A stretch of 64,000 nucleotides of DNA from Armigeres subalbatus (lineage: Eukaryota > Arthropoda > Insecta > Diptera > Culicidae), in contig NC_085140.1 in assembly GCF_024139115.2 (NCBI RefSeq), forward strand, positions 228,500,352-228,564,351, in the 5' to 3' direction. Shown in pieces: positions 55,601 through 61,563 of the stretch (positions are counted from its first letter, which is position 1; every line of letters begins with the position of its first letter). The notes under the pieces were generated by a model. It did no database searches, had not been told where the DNA came from, and saw nothing but the letters and a program-made list of their open reading frames with translations. Position numbers and translations under genes: made by a program.

Positions 55601-57746
55601 GTACTTGCATCCTTCCATTTCCATCTCGTGTCGGCCATCGTGCTTCTTCACAATATTTTCTGCCGTAGCCAAATCAACACATTTCACATGAGCGCATTTC
55701 AACGAATGATTAATCTGTAGGCGCTTCACTTGATTAGGTTGTAATCCTAGGACACGATGCACAAATTTATGAATTTCTTCATAACTAGGTCGCCGAGGAA
55801 AGTTCTTTAAGTCCAGCTTAAAAGTGTTTTCTCGCGAGTTTAGGGCCATATCATCACTGTGTGATTGCTCACGAACGTAGAACAGTTGTGTAAGCGCACT
55901 AGAAAACACGTCCGACCGATAGGAAGACAACGAATTTCCTATTTTCATAGCCCGGGGCAATACCATTGCACGTAACATCTGAAGTGATGAATCAATCGTG
56001 ATGCTTCTTAAACATGCTTCTCAAACACCATAATGATGTGAACTTGACAGATTCCCTGAGTAGCACAAACAATTGGGCATGATGAAAAGCATTTGGTGAC
56101 ATCTAATGCGTAGCAACGGGCCACATGAAGTGTATATTCTGAAATCCTTCGCGGGCCGCAGCAAAAGGCTTCGAGGGCCGCATCACTGATATACAGGATC
56201 ACTGCTATACAGCGTTTGCAAGAGCCGTAATGTAGGCAATTATTTATGATGTGTATCACACTAAGGCGAAACCAAACAATTTAATCGAGAAAGGCATCGT
56301 CACCGCTAGGTGGATTAATTTGGGTTTATTTTTTTTGTATGTTAATATTTCTTATTTAAATGTCTAAGTGTCCAATAATCGTTTCCACATGATGTGTGAA
56401 CACGATGTTTATTTTACGCTTACTAGCTTAAGGTGTCTTTATTTATTATTCGTTCTTTTATATATATATACACCCAGGTTTTTTTTACACGGTTTGGTTT
56501 AGTCGTTTAAGACCTTCAGCGTCAATTAAACAATGAGTTAACCCCACGAAAAAATTCACAAAAAATCAAAGAAAATTCAGGGAGTATTTAAAAAGCTGTG
56601 AAAGTTCAGGTTAACCTAGAAATTAATGAATTCCAACCGTGTAAAAAAAACCTGGGTATATATATATATATATATATTCCGATTGTAGATTTTCCTTATT
56701 TATTCAGACGCTTTACTTGTTTATTAGTTTTTAAATTATTTTTTTATTTTTTGCCTTTCTCGTATACAAAGTAATATGTTCGATCCAAAATCGAACTTTT
56801 TATAAGAAGCCTGGAGACCCATAGTGTTGGTACTTTTCAGCAGCGTAATAGCATTAGAGTTCGGAAATAGGGACTTCCAAACCGAACTTTTTTCCGAAGT
56901 TTTATCTGTCAAACTAAATGTGATGCGTTGTTAAGCGCATCTTTATGTGAATACAGCGCACTATTTTCGCGGTTGGTTAAATTGCCTATATCTCGAGAAA
57001 AATCCATCATCGGTAAAAAAAGACTACTAACTTTTATCCGGATAAACAATAAAAAATTATCATCGTATTCTTGGATATATTGCTATGCAGAGCAATCAAG
57101 GCAAATAATTCTTGTCATATTGTGTTCGGGTTCTGATAAAGGCTTGTTGCGCGGTGCGTTTGTCAGTAACGAGCTCTATTGATAACAGAGGGTATATTGT
57201 GTATCGATCGAATATAAGGCTCGCTGACGTTTAATCATCTTTCTTTTTCAAACAAATCCTATCTTTTCTGTTCGCGTACAAGAGAAAAATGATTAAACAT
57301 CAGCAAGCCTTGTTGATTCCCTGGTACGGATTGTTTTTCCGCAAGGAAAAGCAACAGCTCCATTTACTTTACATAGCAGGCGTTATTAGAGTTTCAAACT
57401 TGCTAGCTCTGTACTGCTCAAGGAATTTCAGTAGCAAAATCATTCCTTGACCATTCCGTGTCCTATCTATTTCCGCAGTACTTATCAGCAGTAGAATGCT
57501 AGCCGTGGAAAATCGATGGGGATAACTTTCTCTTGCGAAAACGTGATATACCTAGTTTCATTTTACTTTGATAATGTTCAAACACTTACCTTACTGCCTT
57601 CTACACTTATGATGCGGTAGAGATTCCGGGAAGAGTCATAAAAAAAGCTGACTGATATAGCCTTAGAACTAGCAGTTATCCATGTCCTTTTAGTTTTGGG
57701 ATCTATATGGAAAACATGAGCATTGCAGGAGAATATTGGTTGTTCC
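37537..57746 (-). CDS. homer: Homer postsynaptic scaffold protein, spliced gene lacking only its first exon
   Basis: Homer links metabotropic glutamate receptors, Shank and ryanodine/IP3 receptors through an N-terminal EVH1 domain and multimerises by a C-terminal coiled coil. Coding exons, in transcript order: 57746-57590, 47334-47203, 47139-46948, 43893-43709, 43648-43570, 43457-43164, 37647-37537. Every junction has GT..AG and phases agree, giving about 382 codons, close to the length of fly Homer. EVH1 (about residues 2-110) has the hallmark [33 protein letters not shown] and [14 protein letters not shown] Ser/Asn-rich linker follows, then the coiled coil. The first exon should hold ATG plus two bases (next exon begins in phase 2) and was not located. 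Introns of 10.3, 3.1 and 5.5 kb are full of transposons; the others are 60-112 bp. No promoter could be assigned. Confidence 0.92.
38030..38125. mobile_element. 96-bp PIF/Harbinger-like MITE, TTA TSD
   Basis: GGCCAATTTCTTCACCTCCG and TTA are mirrored by GGTGAAGAAATCGGCCC. The 3-bp TTA duplication is exact (38027-38029, 38126-38128) and the insertion splits the SINE at TTATTGGCATTAC. Confidence 0.85.
38264..38718 (+). mobile_element. 5'-truncated I/LOA-type LINE 3' end inserted in the SINE
   Basis: Flanked by AAGCTAACACGAT and AAGCTGACACGAT (38251-38263, 38719-38731; 12 of 13 match). It encodes the C-terminal zinc-like segment [20 protein letters not shown] and CRFCD..., then after a frameshift [10 protein letters not shown] and a stop near 38612. 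The same C-terminus occurs in the LINE at 61564-64000, so both belong to one family. Confidence 0.85.
38885..39909. other. AT-rich intron sequence, no gene recognised
   Basis: It contains words such as GGGTAGGATGAGGCAATTTG and GGGGTAAGATAAGCC that recall Tigger-type elements, but I find no clear termini. Confidence 0.35.
39910..42075 (+). mobile_element. RTE-clade LINE remnant, sense to the window
   Basis: A 5' UTR (39930-40090) is followed by endonuclease ([10 protein letters not shown] at 40586; [10 protein letters not shown] at 40850), a linker and a heavily deleted RT. The deletion at about 41573 joins [10 protein letters not shown] to the [10 protein letters not shown] segment and removes the catalytic palm. 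The C-terminal tail runs to about 42072. A pogo-like MITE interrupts the endonuclease end. Several frameshifts; no functional ORF. It is antisense to Homer. Confidence 0.85.
40876..41109. mobile_element. 234-bp pogo-like MITE, TA TSD
   Basis: CAGTCGTGATTCGCTGGTTG at the left and CAACCAGCGAATCCCGACTG at the right are inverted repeats of 20 bp with one mismatch. TA flanks both (40874-40875, 41110-41111). The inside carries a GGCCCAAC/GTTGGGCC palindrome. Confidence 0.88.
42105..42321 (-). mobile_element. inverted RTE 3' fragment
   Basis: It starts ATTTATTTCTCAGACTAAGG, the RTE 3' end on the minus strand, and runs through the tail domain to CCCAACAGCTGA. Lying 30 bp beyond the sense RTE copy, it makes a tail-to-tail pair. 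Confidence 0.8.
42399..42520. mobile_element. 122-bp palindromic MITE, ATT TSD
   Basis: AGCGCTGTCCAATGA is mirrored by TCATTGGACAGCACT. Inner words CTCGAAGTTG and GTCCTGCTCG are also mirrored. ATT lies on both sides. Confidence 0.75.
42540..42660. repeat. retroelement tail (AATTC repeats) and SINE-head fragment
   Basis: 42550-42605 in reverse reads CGGCCTAGGGCCGAAAATCT, then AATAAAGATAATTCAATTC, a common mosquito LINE/SINE 3' end. 42625-42660 resembles the 5' head of the Feilai-like SINE (GCCGTGCGGCTACAAAGCAA). Confidence 0.5.
42661..43163. other. Homer intron sequence, nothing recognised
   Basis: No supported feature besides the donor site of the main coiled-coil exon at its high end. Confidence 0.35.
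43164..43457 (-). CDS. homer: Homer exon: main coiled coil
   Basis: 294 nt, 98 codons. It starts [20 protein letters not shown], as in the family, has a Gly/Ala/Thr-rich break, then [20 protein letters not shown] and further heptads, ending KQNDPT before GTAAGA. Confidence 0.92.
43570..43648 (-). CDS. homer: Homer exon: coiled coil
   Basis: 79 nt after a 60-bp intron. [20 protein letters not shown] matches the conserved Homer block with a Trp and TLK..N. Confidence 0.9.
43709..43893 (-). CDS. homer: Homer exon: linker and start of coiled coil
   Basis: 185 nt, starting [12 protein letters not shown] and ending [12 protein letters not shown] plus two bases of the next codon. Heptad-like spacing begins near the end of the exon. 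Confidence 0.85.
43894..44930. other. Homer intron sequence, nothing recognised
   Basis: Very AT-rich with poly(A)/poly(T) runs. No coding or repeat signal that I can name. Confidence 0.35.
45261..45380. mobile_element. 120-bp MITE, TA TSD, inserted just after the FADD codons
   Basis: GGGCACTGCACGGA and TCCGTGCAGTGCCC are exact inverted repeats, flanked by TA (45259-45260, 45381-45382). Removal restores FADDTVLFIAA. Confidence 0.88.
45447..45711 (+). mobile_element. 265-bp nonautonomous Helitron
   Basis: It starts TC and ends GGGTCTGCTAG, with the hairpin-forming ACGAAGTTCGT about 10 bases before the CTAG. It sits exactly between A (45446) and T (45712) with no duplication, and removing it restores the Jockey RT words LFIMYINDM. 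These are the defining features of rolling-circle Helitrons. The body carries CTGTCTGTCTGAACC and GCATAACTCGAGAACTAA. Confidence 0.92.
45838..45980. mobile_element. 143-bp hAT-like MITE, 8-bp TSD
   Basis: CAGAGTGTATGTATTTAAGA is mirrored at the right end (TCTTAATTACATACACTCTG). The exact 8-bp TTCTGAAC flanks it (45830-45837, 45981-45988). The inside reads GTGGCGACACTGTCAGAATT. A related diverged sequence surrounds the AATCGATTA element near 58.2 kb. Confidence 0.9.
46684..46850. mobile_element. MITE of the GGGTCCATTCACA family
   Basis: AGGGTCCATTCACAAATCAC at the left and GTTATGTGAATGAACCC at the right are imperfect inverted repeats. The internal block is AAAGTGTTACTAGGT, repeated twice. Confidence 0.65.
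46948..47139 (-). CDS. homer: Homer exon: end of EVH1 and Ser/Asn-rich linker
   Basis: 192 nt, 64 codons, separated from the previous exon by a 63-bp intron. [18 protein letters not shown] is the EVH1 C-terminal helix. The rest is a disordered linker ending GNVPT. Confidence 0.93.
47203..47334 (-). CDS. homer: Homer exon: EVH1 core
   Basis: 132 nt, 44 codons, phase 0 at both ends, starting [20 protein letters not shown] and ending ASEAELGK. It contains the GQW and NTVYGLGF core that forms the proline-ligand face of the EVH1 fold. Confidence 0.95.
47406..47537. mobile_element. 132-bp PIF/Harbinger-like MITE, TAA TSD
   Basis: CCAGTCAACACAAAATCTTA is mirrored by GATCTTGTGTTGACTGG, and CATCTTATGTGACATCATAT pairs with the left inner arm. 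TAA flanks both ends (47403-47405, 47538-47540). It lies 69 bp upstream of a Homer exon. Confidence 0.85.
47640..47790. repeat. dispersed repeat block (ATACGTATTTCGACCTCAAC)
   Basis: AATTCCATTCAATTCCACCA, GACAGATACGTATTTCGACC and GTCTTCAGTGTTTCGTACC recur in diverged form at about 3805-3870, 36115-36165 and 51085-51115. Element boundaries were not found. Confidence 0.45.
48114..48463. mobile_element. 350-bp hAT-like element, 8-bp TSD
   Basis: CAGATATGCATCCTGAACA and the inverted GTTCAGATGCATCTCTG form imperfect termini. The exact 8-bp GTTTGCAG flanks it (48106-48113, 48464-48471). It carries no ORF. Confidence 0.82.
48512..49276. mobile_element. 765-bp foldback MITE with about 270-bp arms, 8-bp TSD
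   Basis: TAGGGTGGTTCAAAAAATTG opens an arm that is mirrored almost perfectly by 49000-49276. The exact 8-bp GTATCCAT flanks it (48504-48511, 49277-49284). Same family as 10764-11471 and 14305-15113. A transcript across it would form long double-stranded RNA. Confidence 0.92.
49430..49797 (+). mobile_element. RTE fragment, RT and tail with internal deletion
   Basis: It encodes [20 protein letters not shown], then jumps (deletion near 49555) to the tail segment equivalent to [11 protein letters not shown] and [11 protein letters not shown]. Both ends are truncated. It abuts the SINE tail. Confidence 0.8.
49798..51211. other. Homer intron, AT-rich, one MITE
   Basis: Apart from the palindrome at 50354-50518 nothing is recognised. 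A weak repeat-like block (TTAATTCCACCACTTGAG) occurs near 51090. Confidence 0.4.
50354..50518. mobile_element. palindromic MITE, GGGG(T/A)CCGTACAC/TTACGTAAGC family, copy 2
   Basis: GGGGACCGTACACTAATTAC is mirrored by GTAATTAGTGTACGACCCC. The central TTTATATGGAGCGTAAG and C-rich tract match 12012-12186. Confidence 0.8.
51212..51866. repeat. dispersed TTTCTCG-type repeat, two partial copies
   Basis: 51212-51305 and 51731-51866 both start near TCTTTCTCGTA or CCTTTCTCGTA and contain GGCTAT, CACTCCAAAA and TAGAAG. The second has GGAGACCCATAGTGTTATG and CGACTCAGCTCGACGAATTG, and is cut by the insertion that begins with the T run at about 51867. Confidence 0.65.
51867..53090 (-). mobile_element. 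chimaeric retroinsertion: RTE 5' UTR joined to R1 3' UTR
   Basis: On the minus strand this begins at about 53090 with sequence homologous to the RTE 5' UTR (GGACCATGTCCAAGGGCTTG and the block related to 1430-1612). At about 52865 it passes into R1-type 3' UTR and ends with poly(A) at 51867. The last 230 bp match 24669-24895. Between lie two tandem blocks of about 240 bp (52440-52660, 52640-52870) sharing CTTCTGCTGCGCTTCGAGGT and CCCTGCCGAAGCAGCTCACG. No ORF. No clear TSD was found. Confidence 0.6.
53083..53500. repeat. polypurine satellite (GAAGGAA)n
   Basis: About 410 bp of nearly pure A/G on the plus strand, built from GGAAGAA heptamers with variants and one duplicated AGATTAAACAGGAAG spacer. 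The open frames through it are low-complexity artefacts. Confidence 0.95.
53526..53630. repeat. minisatellite (TTCGGCCTAATGGCC)n
   Basis: About seven units of 14-15 bp related to TTCGGCCTAATGGCC, ending in GACACCGTG. The unit design recalls TATGCCAAACGGCC at 2190-2420. Confidence 0.85.
53631..54768. other. Homer intron, AT-rich, nothing recognised
   Basis: No supported gene. Short GGGCCGCA words recur here (53693, 53728) and at 56150-56180. A short (TA)n occurs near 54198. Confidence 0.35.
54810..55929 (-). mobile_element. gag-only LINE-derived element with 41-bp TSD
   Basis: A 1.12-kb insertion is flanked by an exact 41-bp direct repeat (54769-54809 and 55930-55970, containing CATAGCCCGGGGCAATACC). 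On the minus strand it has an 80-bp 5' UTR, one intact gag ORF, a 3' UTR with CCAGCGTAGGGCTGCAAGTC and AATAAAGA, then poly(A) (T run from about 54815). No endonuclease or RT lies between gag and tail, so it must have been mobilised in trans. Confidence 0.85.
54947..55849 (-). CDS. intact gag-like ORF1 of the gag-only element
   Basis: 300 codons starting [20 protein letters not shown]. The N-terminal half has the RRM-like gag fold pattern seen in mosquito I/LOA-type ORF1 proteins ([20 protein letters not shown], then [20 protein letters not shown]). A single zinc knuckle, [14 protein letters not shown], lies near residue 195. The C-terminal third is Arg/Ser/Lys-rich. It probably binds RNA in ribonucleoprotein particles. 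An upstream in-frame ATG lies in the TSD, so the start at 55849 is preferred. There are no stops or frameshifts, which suggests recent insertion. It lies in a Homer intron, same strand. Confidence 0.7.
   Translation of the reverse strand: MALNSRENTFKLDLKNFPRRPSYEEIHKFVHRVLGLQPNQVKRLQINHSLKCAHVKCVDLATAENIVKKHDGRHEMEMEGCKYGIRLQIDNGYTEVKVHDLSESVSNEEIAVFLRHYGDVHDVKELSWGSDFLYQNISSGVRIAVMTFRNHIRSFVTIQGQQTLVTYRNQPPSCKHCAQPLHPGSTCVQYKKEAKLKSNNEAVFKPTSVSSNDNPTPRPTDKPKEVSASIPSRSHEARKKFLPSRQSALLHRREKNKRSNNRERSPIAQRRSMIQWSMQAARITWMSPRRTTMLINGLNG
55971..56472. other. intron sequence with a dispersed-repeat end
   Basis: 56286-56330 is the GAGAAAGGCATCGTCACCGC/TAGGTGGATTAATT end of the repeat seen at 10118. 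The remainder is not recognised. Confidence 0.4.
56473..56656. mobile_element. 184-bp MITE inserted in (TA)n
   Basis: CCCAGGTTTTTTTTACACGG and CCGTGTAAAAAAAACCTGGG are exact inverted repeats, and (TA)n runs flank both sides (56459-56470, 56657-56678). The GTGTAAAAAA words recall 35640-35815. Confidence 0.82.
56753..56828. repeat. dispersed TGCCTTTCTCG repeat, partial
   Basis: TGCCTTTCTCGTATACAAAG, TCGAACTTTTTATAAGAAG and GGAGACCCATAGTGTTGG match 51731-51830. Confidence 0.65.
56829..57589. other. Homer intron next to the first EVH1 exon
   Basis: It holds an imperfect inverted repeat at 57226-57317 (AAGGCTCGCTGACGTTTAAT against ATTAAACATCAGCAAGCCTT). No gene. Confidence 0.55.
57590..57746 (-). 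CDS. homer: Homer exon: EVH1 N-terminal half
   Basis: 157 nt between TTTTAG and GTAAGT. It encodes [20 protein letters not shown]...[18 protein letters not shown]. One base at the 5' side completes the Gly codon of the predicted Met-Gly start. Confidence 0.93.
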
Positions 57747-57789
57747 CTAAAAGAAAAAAAGGAAAAGAAAACATTATTACAATAAACTA

Positions 57790-58140
57790 TTTGTGATCTA
57801 GGGAGCCATAAAAATCATCAAATGGAATTTCTGCTTATGGAGGCAGCAGGTGATATTGGAGCTTGAATCGATGCTGCAGCTGCTGCTAGGTTTTGTGGTT
57901 CCAACGGTGGAGGGAGGGGATATATGGCTGATCAAGAGATTCGGGAGAGTCTGGTGGAAGCTTTCCTCCAGATTTCCAGTTACCCTGCACGATTTGGACA
58001 GCCCTTGGTGGTGGCCCAATGTTTGTCGACACCTCCATATTGTCGTATCTATCGGTTAAGTGGGAGCCGCCACACTTGTTGCAGCGCGGTGTCACATAGC
58101 AATTTCGGGTGCCATGCCAAAGTTGCAGTATGAGCCACCC
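57790..58140 (-). pseudogene. LINE gag fragment with degenerate zinc knuckles
   Basis: The minus strand reads NFGMAPE and then, after a frameshift, PRCNKCGGSHLTDRYD and GPPPRAVQIVQGNWKSGG, like the second knuckle and following linker of Jockey-group gag proteins. Expected cysteines are lost. It lies just upstream of the first visible Homer exon, in the preceding intron or the promoter side. Confidence 0.55.
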
Positions 58141-58268
58141 GATATGGTTGTCATTAGAGTCCTATAAGAAGAGTAACGTCATGTGCCACGTTTGACAGGT
58201 CTCCTGCTCGTTTGGAACGCGCATTTGTATGGAACTGACAGACGATTCTGTTCCAATTCTGACACTTA

Positions 58269-58601
58269 GAGATGTCGTAAATTAATCGATTACTTCGATT
58301 AATCGATTCATCATTGTGATAATCGATTAATTTTGAATCGATTATTACCCAACGATTAATCGATATAATAATCGAGAGGAATCGAGGGTAATCGATTAGT
58401 TACTAATCGATTAATCAGGATTTTACGACATCATAAGGATGTCGCTAATTAATTGATTACTTCGATTAATCGATTCATCGTTATGATAATCGATTTATTT
58501 TGAATCGATTACTATCCAACGATTAATCGATTCAACAATCGACAAGAATCGAGAGTAATCGATTAGTTAATAATCGATTAATCGGGATTTCACGACATCT
58601 C
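58269..58601. mobile_element. AATCGATTA-rich dimeric MITE, TA flanks
   Basis: GAGATGTCGT at the left and ACGACATCTC at the right are inverted ends with TA on both sides (58267-58268, 58602-58603). Inside are two tandem copies of about 165 bp, each itself nearly palindromic. Together they contain more than twelve ATCGATTA or TAATCGAT words. It interrupts a diverged copy of the hAT-like MITE at 45838 (GTCTCCTGCTCGTTTGGAAC at 58199). Confidence 0.8.
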
Positions 58602-58603
58602 TA

Positions 58604-59198
58604 CTGACACTTGACGACACTGTTATTGTAGTCACTGTAGTTGTCATTAATATTAATATTAATATACTATATATCGCTATTGTCTGATTTTCTCAAAATT
58701 GCACGCGGCGAACCCTTCATGAAAGGTATTGACTGTTTCCTTGGTAACAAAACGCGCCGACCATTTTTTAGGCACTATCAAAATCGTCGCCAACATCTTT
58801 ATTCTAAAATAACTAATATTCTATTAGTAAATAATGTCAATCTGCAATAAAAACAGGGCTCAATTTTGGGAAATAATGTGATTATTGAGTATATAAAATT
58901 TTGTTCACAGTTGATTTGGCAGATCTTATGGCCATTTCTGCTGGCGACGATTTTGGCGTCAATTTGTTTTGCGACGATTTCAAATCGTCGCGGCCGATAA
59001 GGTGGAAAATTGATAATACCGCCGCGCTTTCTGCACCCCGTTTACTTGATTCTTATGGGTGAATAGCATTGCGGTGTATCGTTTGGCGCGGCCGTACCTT
59101 TCGACAGTCATTCGCCGCGTGAAGTTTTGTGCAAGTACCCATTTGGGAACACTACAAACGCCGCGCAGTGTATCATATCCAGAAAATCTGACAATACT
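58604..59198. other. no gene recognised
   Basis: Mixed sequence with scattered GCGACGATTT/AAATCGTCGC words (58782, 58935, 58970-58990), perhaps an old palindromic element. Confidence 0.35.
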
Positions 59199-59392
59199 CA
59201 GGTTGAAAACCGGAATGGGAGACTATCGAAGTTGGATTTTTCTCGCAATCCGTACGTTAAACCTAACTTCGCTAGTAGTGCGCTAGTCTAATTAGGCCCT
59301 AATTAGACTAGCGCGTCACTAGCGAAGTTAGGTTTAACGTAGGATTGTGAGAAAAATCCAACTTCGCTAGTCCCGTATTCCGGTTTTCAACT
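59199..59392. mobile_element. 194-bp near-perfect hairpin element
   Basis: The arms meet at about 59297 with no loop. GGTTGAAAACCGGAATGGGA at the left pairs with TCCCGTATTCCGGTTTTCAA at the right, and inner words AAACCTAACTTCGCTAGTA and CGCTAGTCTAATTAG pair in the same way. Only a few mismatches occur over about 95 bp. Confidence 0.9.
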
Positions 59393-59849
59393 TAATCGAG
59401 TATATAATAGACTTATGCAGGGGTTCATCGAATTCACTCACCCGACGGATTTTGACATTTGAGCGGGTCGTCTTCTCGAACAAAAGTTCATTTTGCGTTC
59501 ATTATGCGACCCGCTCAAACGTCATAATTTCTTGGGGGAGTTCATTTTGCGTTAGTCTATAGCCCTGTTTGTCTGTCCGGTGACCTGCCAACCAGACGCA
59601 GCACGCGGGGAAATTCTCACAAAAAATAATATATTTGACACTTCAATTCTTTTTTACTATCAGATACAGAAAACAAAACCACTGACAACCTTAGACAACC
59701 AGACACAGCATTTGATGAAAAAAATCACAGACAACAATGATCAATCAATCAGTCAAACAATCACAGACAGTTTACAATGTTCTGGAAAACTCCGATGTGA
59801 ATATGTACATTATGTGGAAGAATTTGATTTGAAAACGTATTGGAGGTAA
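59393..59849. other. no gene recognised
   Basis: GACCCGCTCAAA/TTTGAGCGGGTC words (59460, 59507) form an inverted pair about 60 bp apart. Nothing else. Confidence 0.4.
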
Positions 59850-59940
59850 CCGTTTTCCTTCGACGGGACTCGAACCCATGAGCCTCAGTACGCTAGACTG
59901 GTGCTTTTAACCAACTAAGCTACAACTCGAGCAGCACACA
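59850..59940 (-). repeat. tRNA-like SINE head
   Basis: On the minus strand, TAGCTTAGTTGGTTAAAAGC (A-box-like) and GGTTCGAGTCCCGTCG (B-box-like) lie about 32 bases apart, as in tRNA-derived SINEs. The anticodon arm is poor, so I do not call a tRNA gene. A diverged relative is at 61265-61400. Confidence 0.5.
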
Positions 59941-60159
59941 TCGATCACAGTAGTTTATATATGATCGGATTCAGTCACAATGCAACCAGATTTGCTCAAC
60001 TTGTGCTGCTTGTGGAAGGACCTTCGTCAAACTTCGCAACATAGCGGCTACTGAATGAGCCCGAAATTCCCCAATTGAACGCATAGTCGAAGCATTCACA
60101 ATCCATTTCCCAAACCAATGCTGTTGGAATATCAGGTAGTGTGCGTCAGCTACACTTAA

Positions 60160-60331
60160 GGCCCGATGCCCACGTAGCGTCTTTTCAACGCTGCGTGCAC
60201 ACGGCGTTAAAAGGACGCATGTGTGTTTCGGGAAACAGCGGTAACGAAGCGTCGCCGCACCGATGCACACCTGCGTTTTTTCAACGCCAAGTGCACGCAG
60301 CGTTGAAAAATCTCTACGTAGGCATCGGCCC
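60160..60331. mobile_element. 172-bp PIF/Harbinger-like MITE, TAA TSD
   Basis: GGCCCGATGCCCACGTAGCG and its inverted counterpart at the right (CTACGTAGGCATCGGCC) are flanked by TAA (60157-60159, 60332-60334). TTCAACGCTGCGTGCAC is also inverted inside. Confidence 0.88.
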
Positions 60332-60360
60332 TAAGATGGTAGCCCTACCAGCGCGATATA

Positions 60361-60706
60361 CACGAAAGAAAAAAAGTACCCAAAATTGAGTATTTTTAAA
60401 CTTACTTTTGAGTTATTTTTTCTCTTCTCTTTCATCCACTCTTTCTTTTGTTGTCAAAATCAAAAGAGCCAAACAATCCAACGACGCCAGTTCAATACGG
60501 GAAGCCAATTTTGAGTTTTATTACCTGAGGTCGAAATTGAGTGAATTAAACTTAAATTTGGGTCAATAAATTTTCCGTTGGGTACTTTTTTAACATGGGA
60601 GTAAAGGCAAACTACTTCGACCCTACTTACTCAATTTTGGCTTCCCGTACGGATGTTCGAGGTTGGGTGAATTAAACTCACTATTGGGTAGTTTATTTCT
60701 TCCGTG
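60361..60706. mobile_element. 346-bp MITE, TA TSD
   Basis: CACGAAAGAAAAAAAGTACCC is imperfectly mirrored by GGGTAGTTTATTTCTTCCGTG, with TA on both sides (60359-60360, 60707-60708). Several AAATTGAGT/ACTCAATTTTGG words recur inside. Confidence 0.8.
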
Positions 60707-61264
60707 TAGGTAACACAACCCTGGTAAAATAGTCTACTAAAGCCTTTCAAATATACCACAAAAAAATGGAGAAAGAAGTAACCGAGAACGTTATTTTTGG
60801 CTACCGACCCGGCAACGAAATAAGGACTATGGTTGGAAACTAGGTACACGGAATGTTTCTGGAAGCGATTGGCCCAGGATTGAGTCCAGTGGATACCCCA
60901 TTCGGCGTAGTATCTTCGAGGAGCTGTAGCCCATCAAGTAAGTTAGTCACAAAATGTTAGTTGTTTTGAATAGAATATCAATATGATATGTAACCAATAT
61001 TCTAAATTTTCTTGTGTATAAAATGTGTAAAATATGTTCATTTTTAAATGTGACGTGTTCTACTTATCTACGTAGTCATACGCCTACAGTTCGTAGAGCC
61101 GATCAAAGGCTGTCCCTTAATTTTTTTGTGATGGTTTTAGCCACTGCGACCAGTAAATTGATCTATTGTGGTAACGTGCAACTTACCAAATGACATAAAT
61201 TGCTCTTGCGAGAAATTGGCATGTAGGGGTTGTCTGAAACTCGATTAGACATATGCACAACATG
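60707..61264. other. no gene recognised
   Basis: Mixed sequence; no motif or palindrome found. Confidence 0.35.
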
Positions 61265-61400
61265 TGATAGATTTAGTTCGGAAAAGGTATTGGAGGGTAA
61301 CCGCCACTTCGGTGGGCTTTGATCTCACGACCCCAGTACGCTATACAGGTGCTTTCTCTACTAAGCTACGAAGGACCTCCGTCGTCCTCCGCAGCTCCAC
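61265..61400 (-). repeat. tRNA-like SINE head, diverged
   Basis: On the minus strand, TAGCTTAGTAGAGAAAGCACC and AGCGTACTGGGGTCGTGAGA, then CGGTTACCCTCCAATA, resemble the head at 59850-59940. The B box is mutated (GAGATCAAAGCCC). Confidence 0.45.
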
Positions 61401-61563
61401 TAGCCGAACTCTCGCAATACATTTTCAGAACTAACTCTCTCATGTGTATTTTTGTACACATGCCAACCAAATAGGATGAGTATTTAGTATTGTCCGGCTC
61501 CTACACACTTGCTTCATCAGCAACGGCGCTCAATGAAGTAGGGTTGTGTGAGGTTGTGCCAGT

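Noticed and set aside
59850..59940. Possible tRNA gene (A- and B-box-like words)
   Set aside because: The acceptor and anticodon stems do not pair well and a diverged sibling exists at 61265-61400, so a SINE head is more likely.
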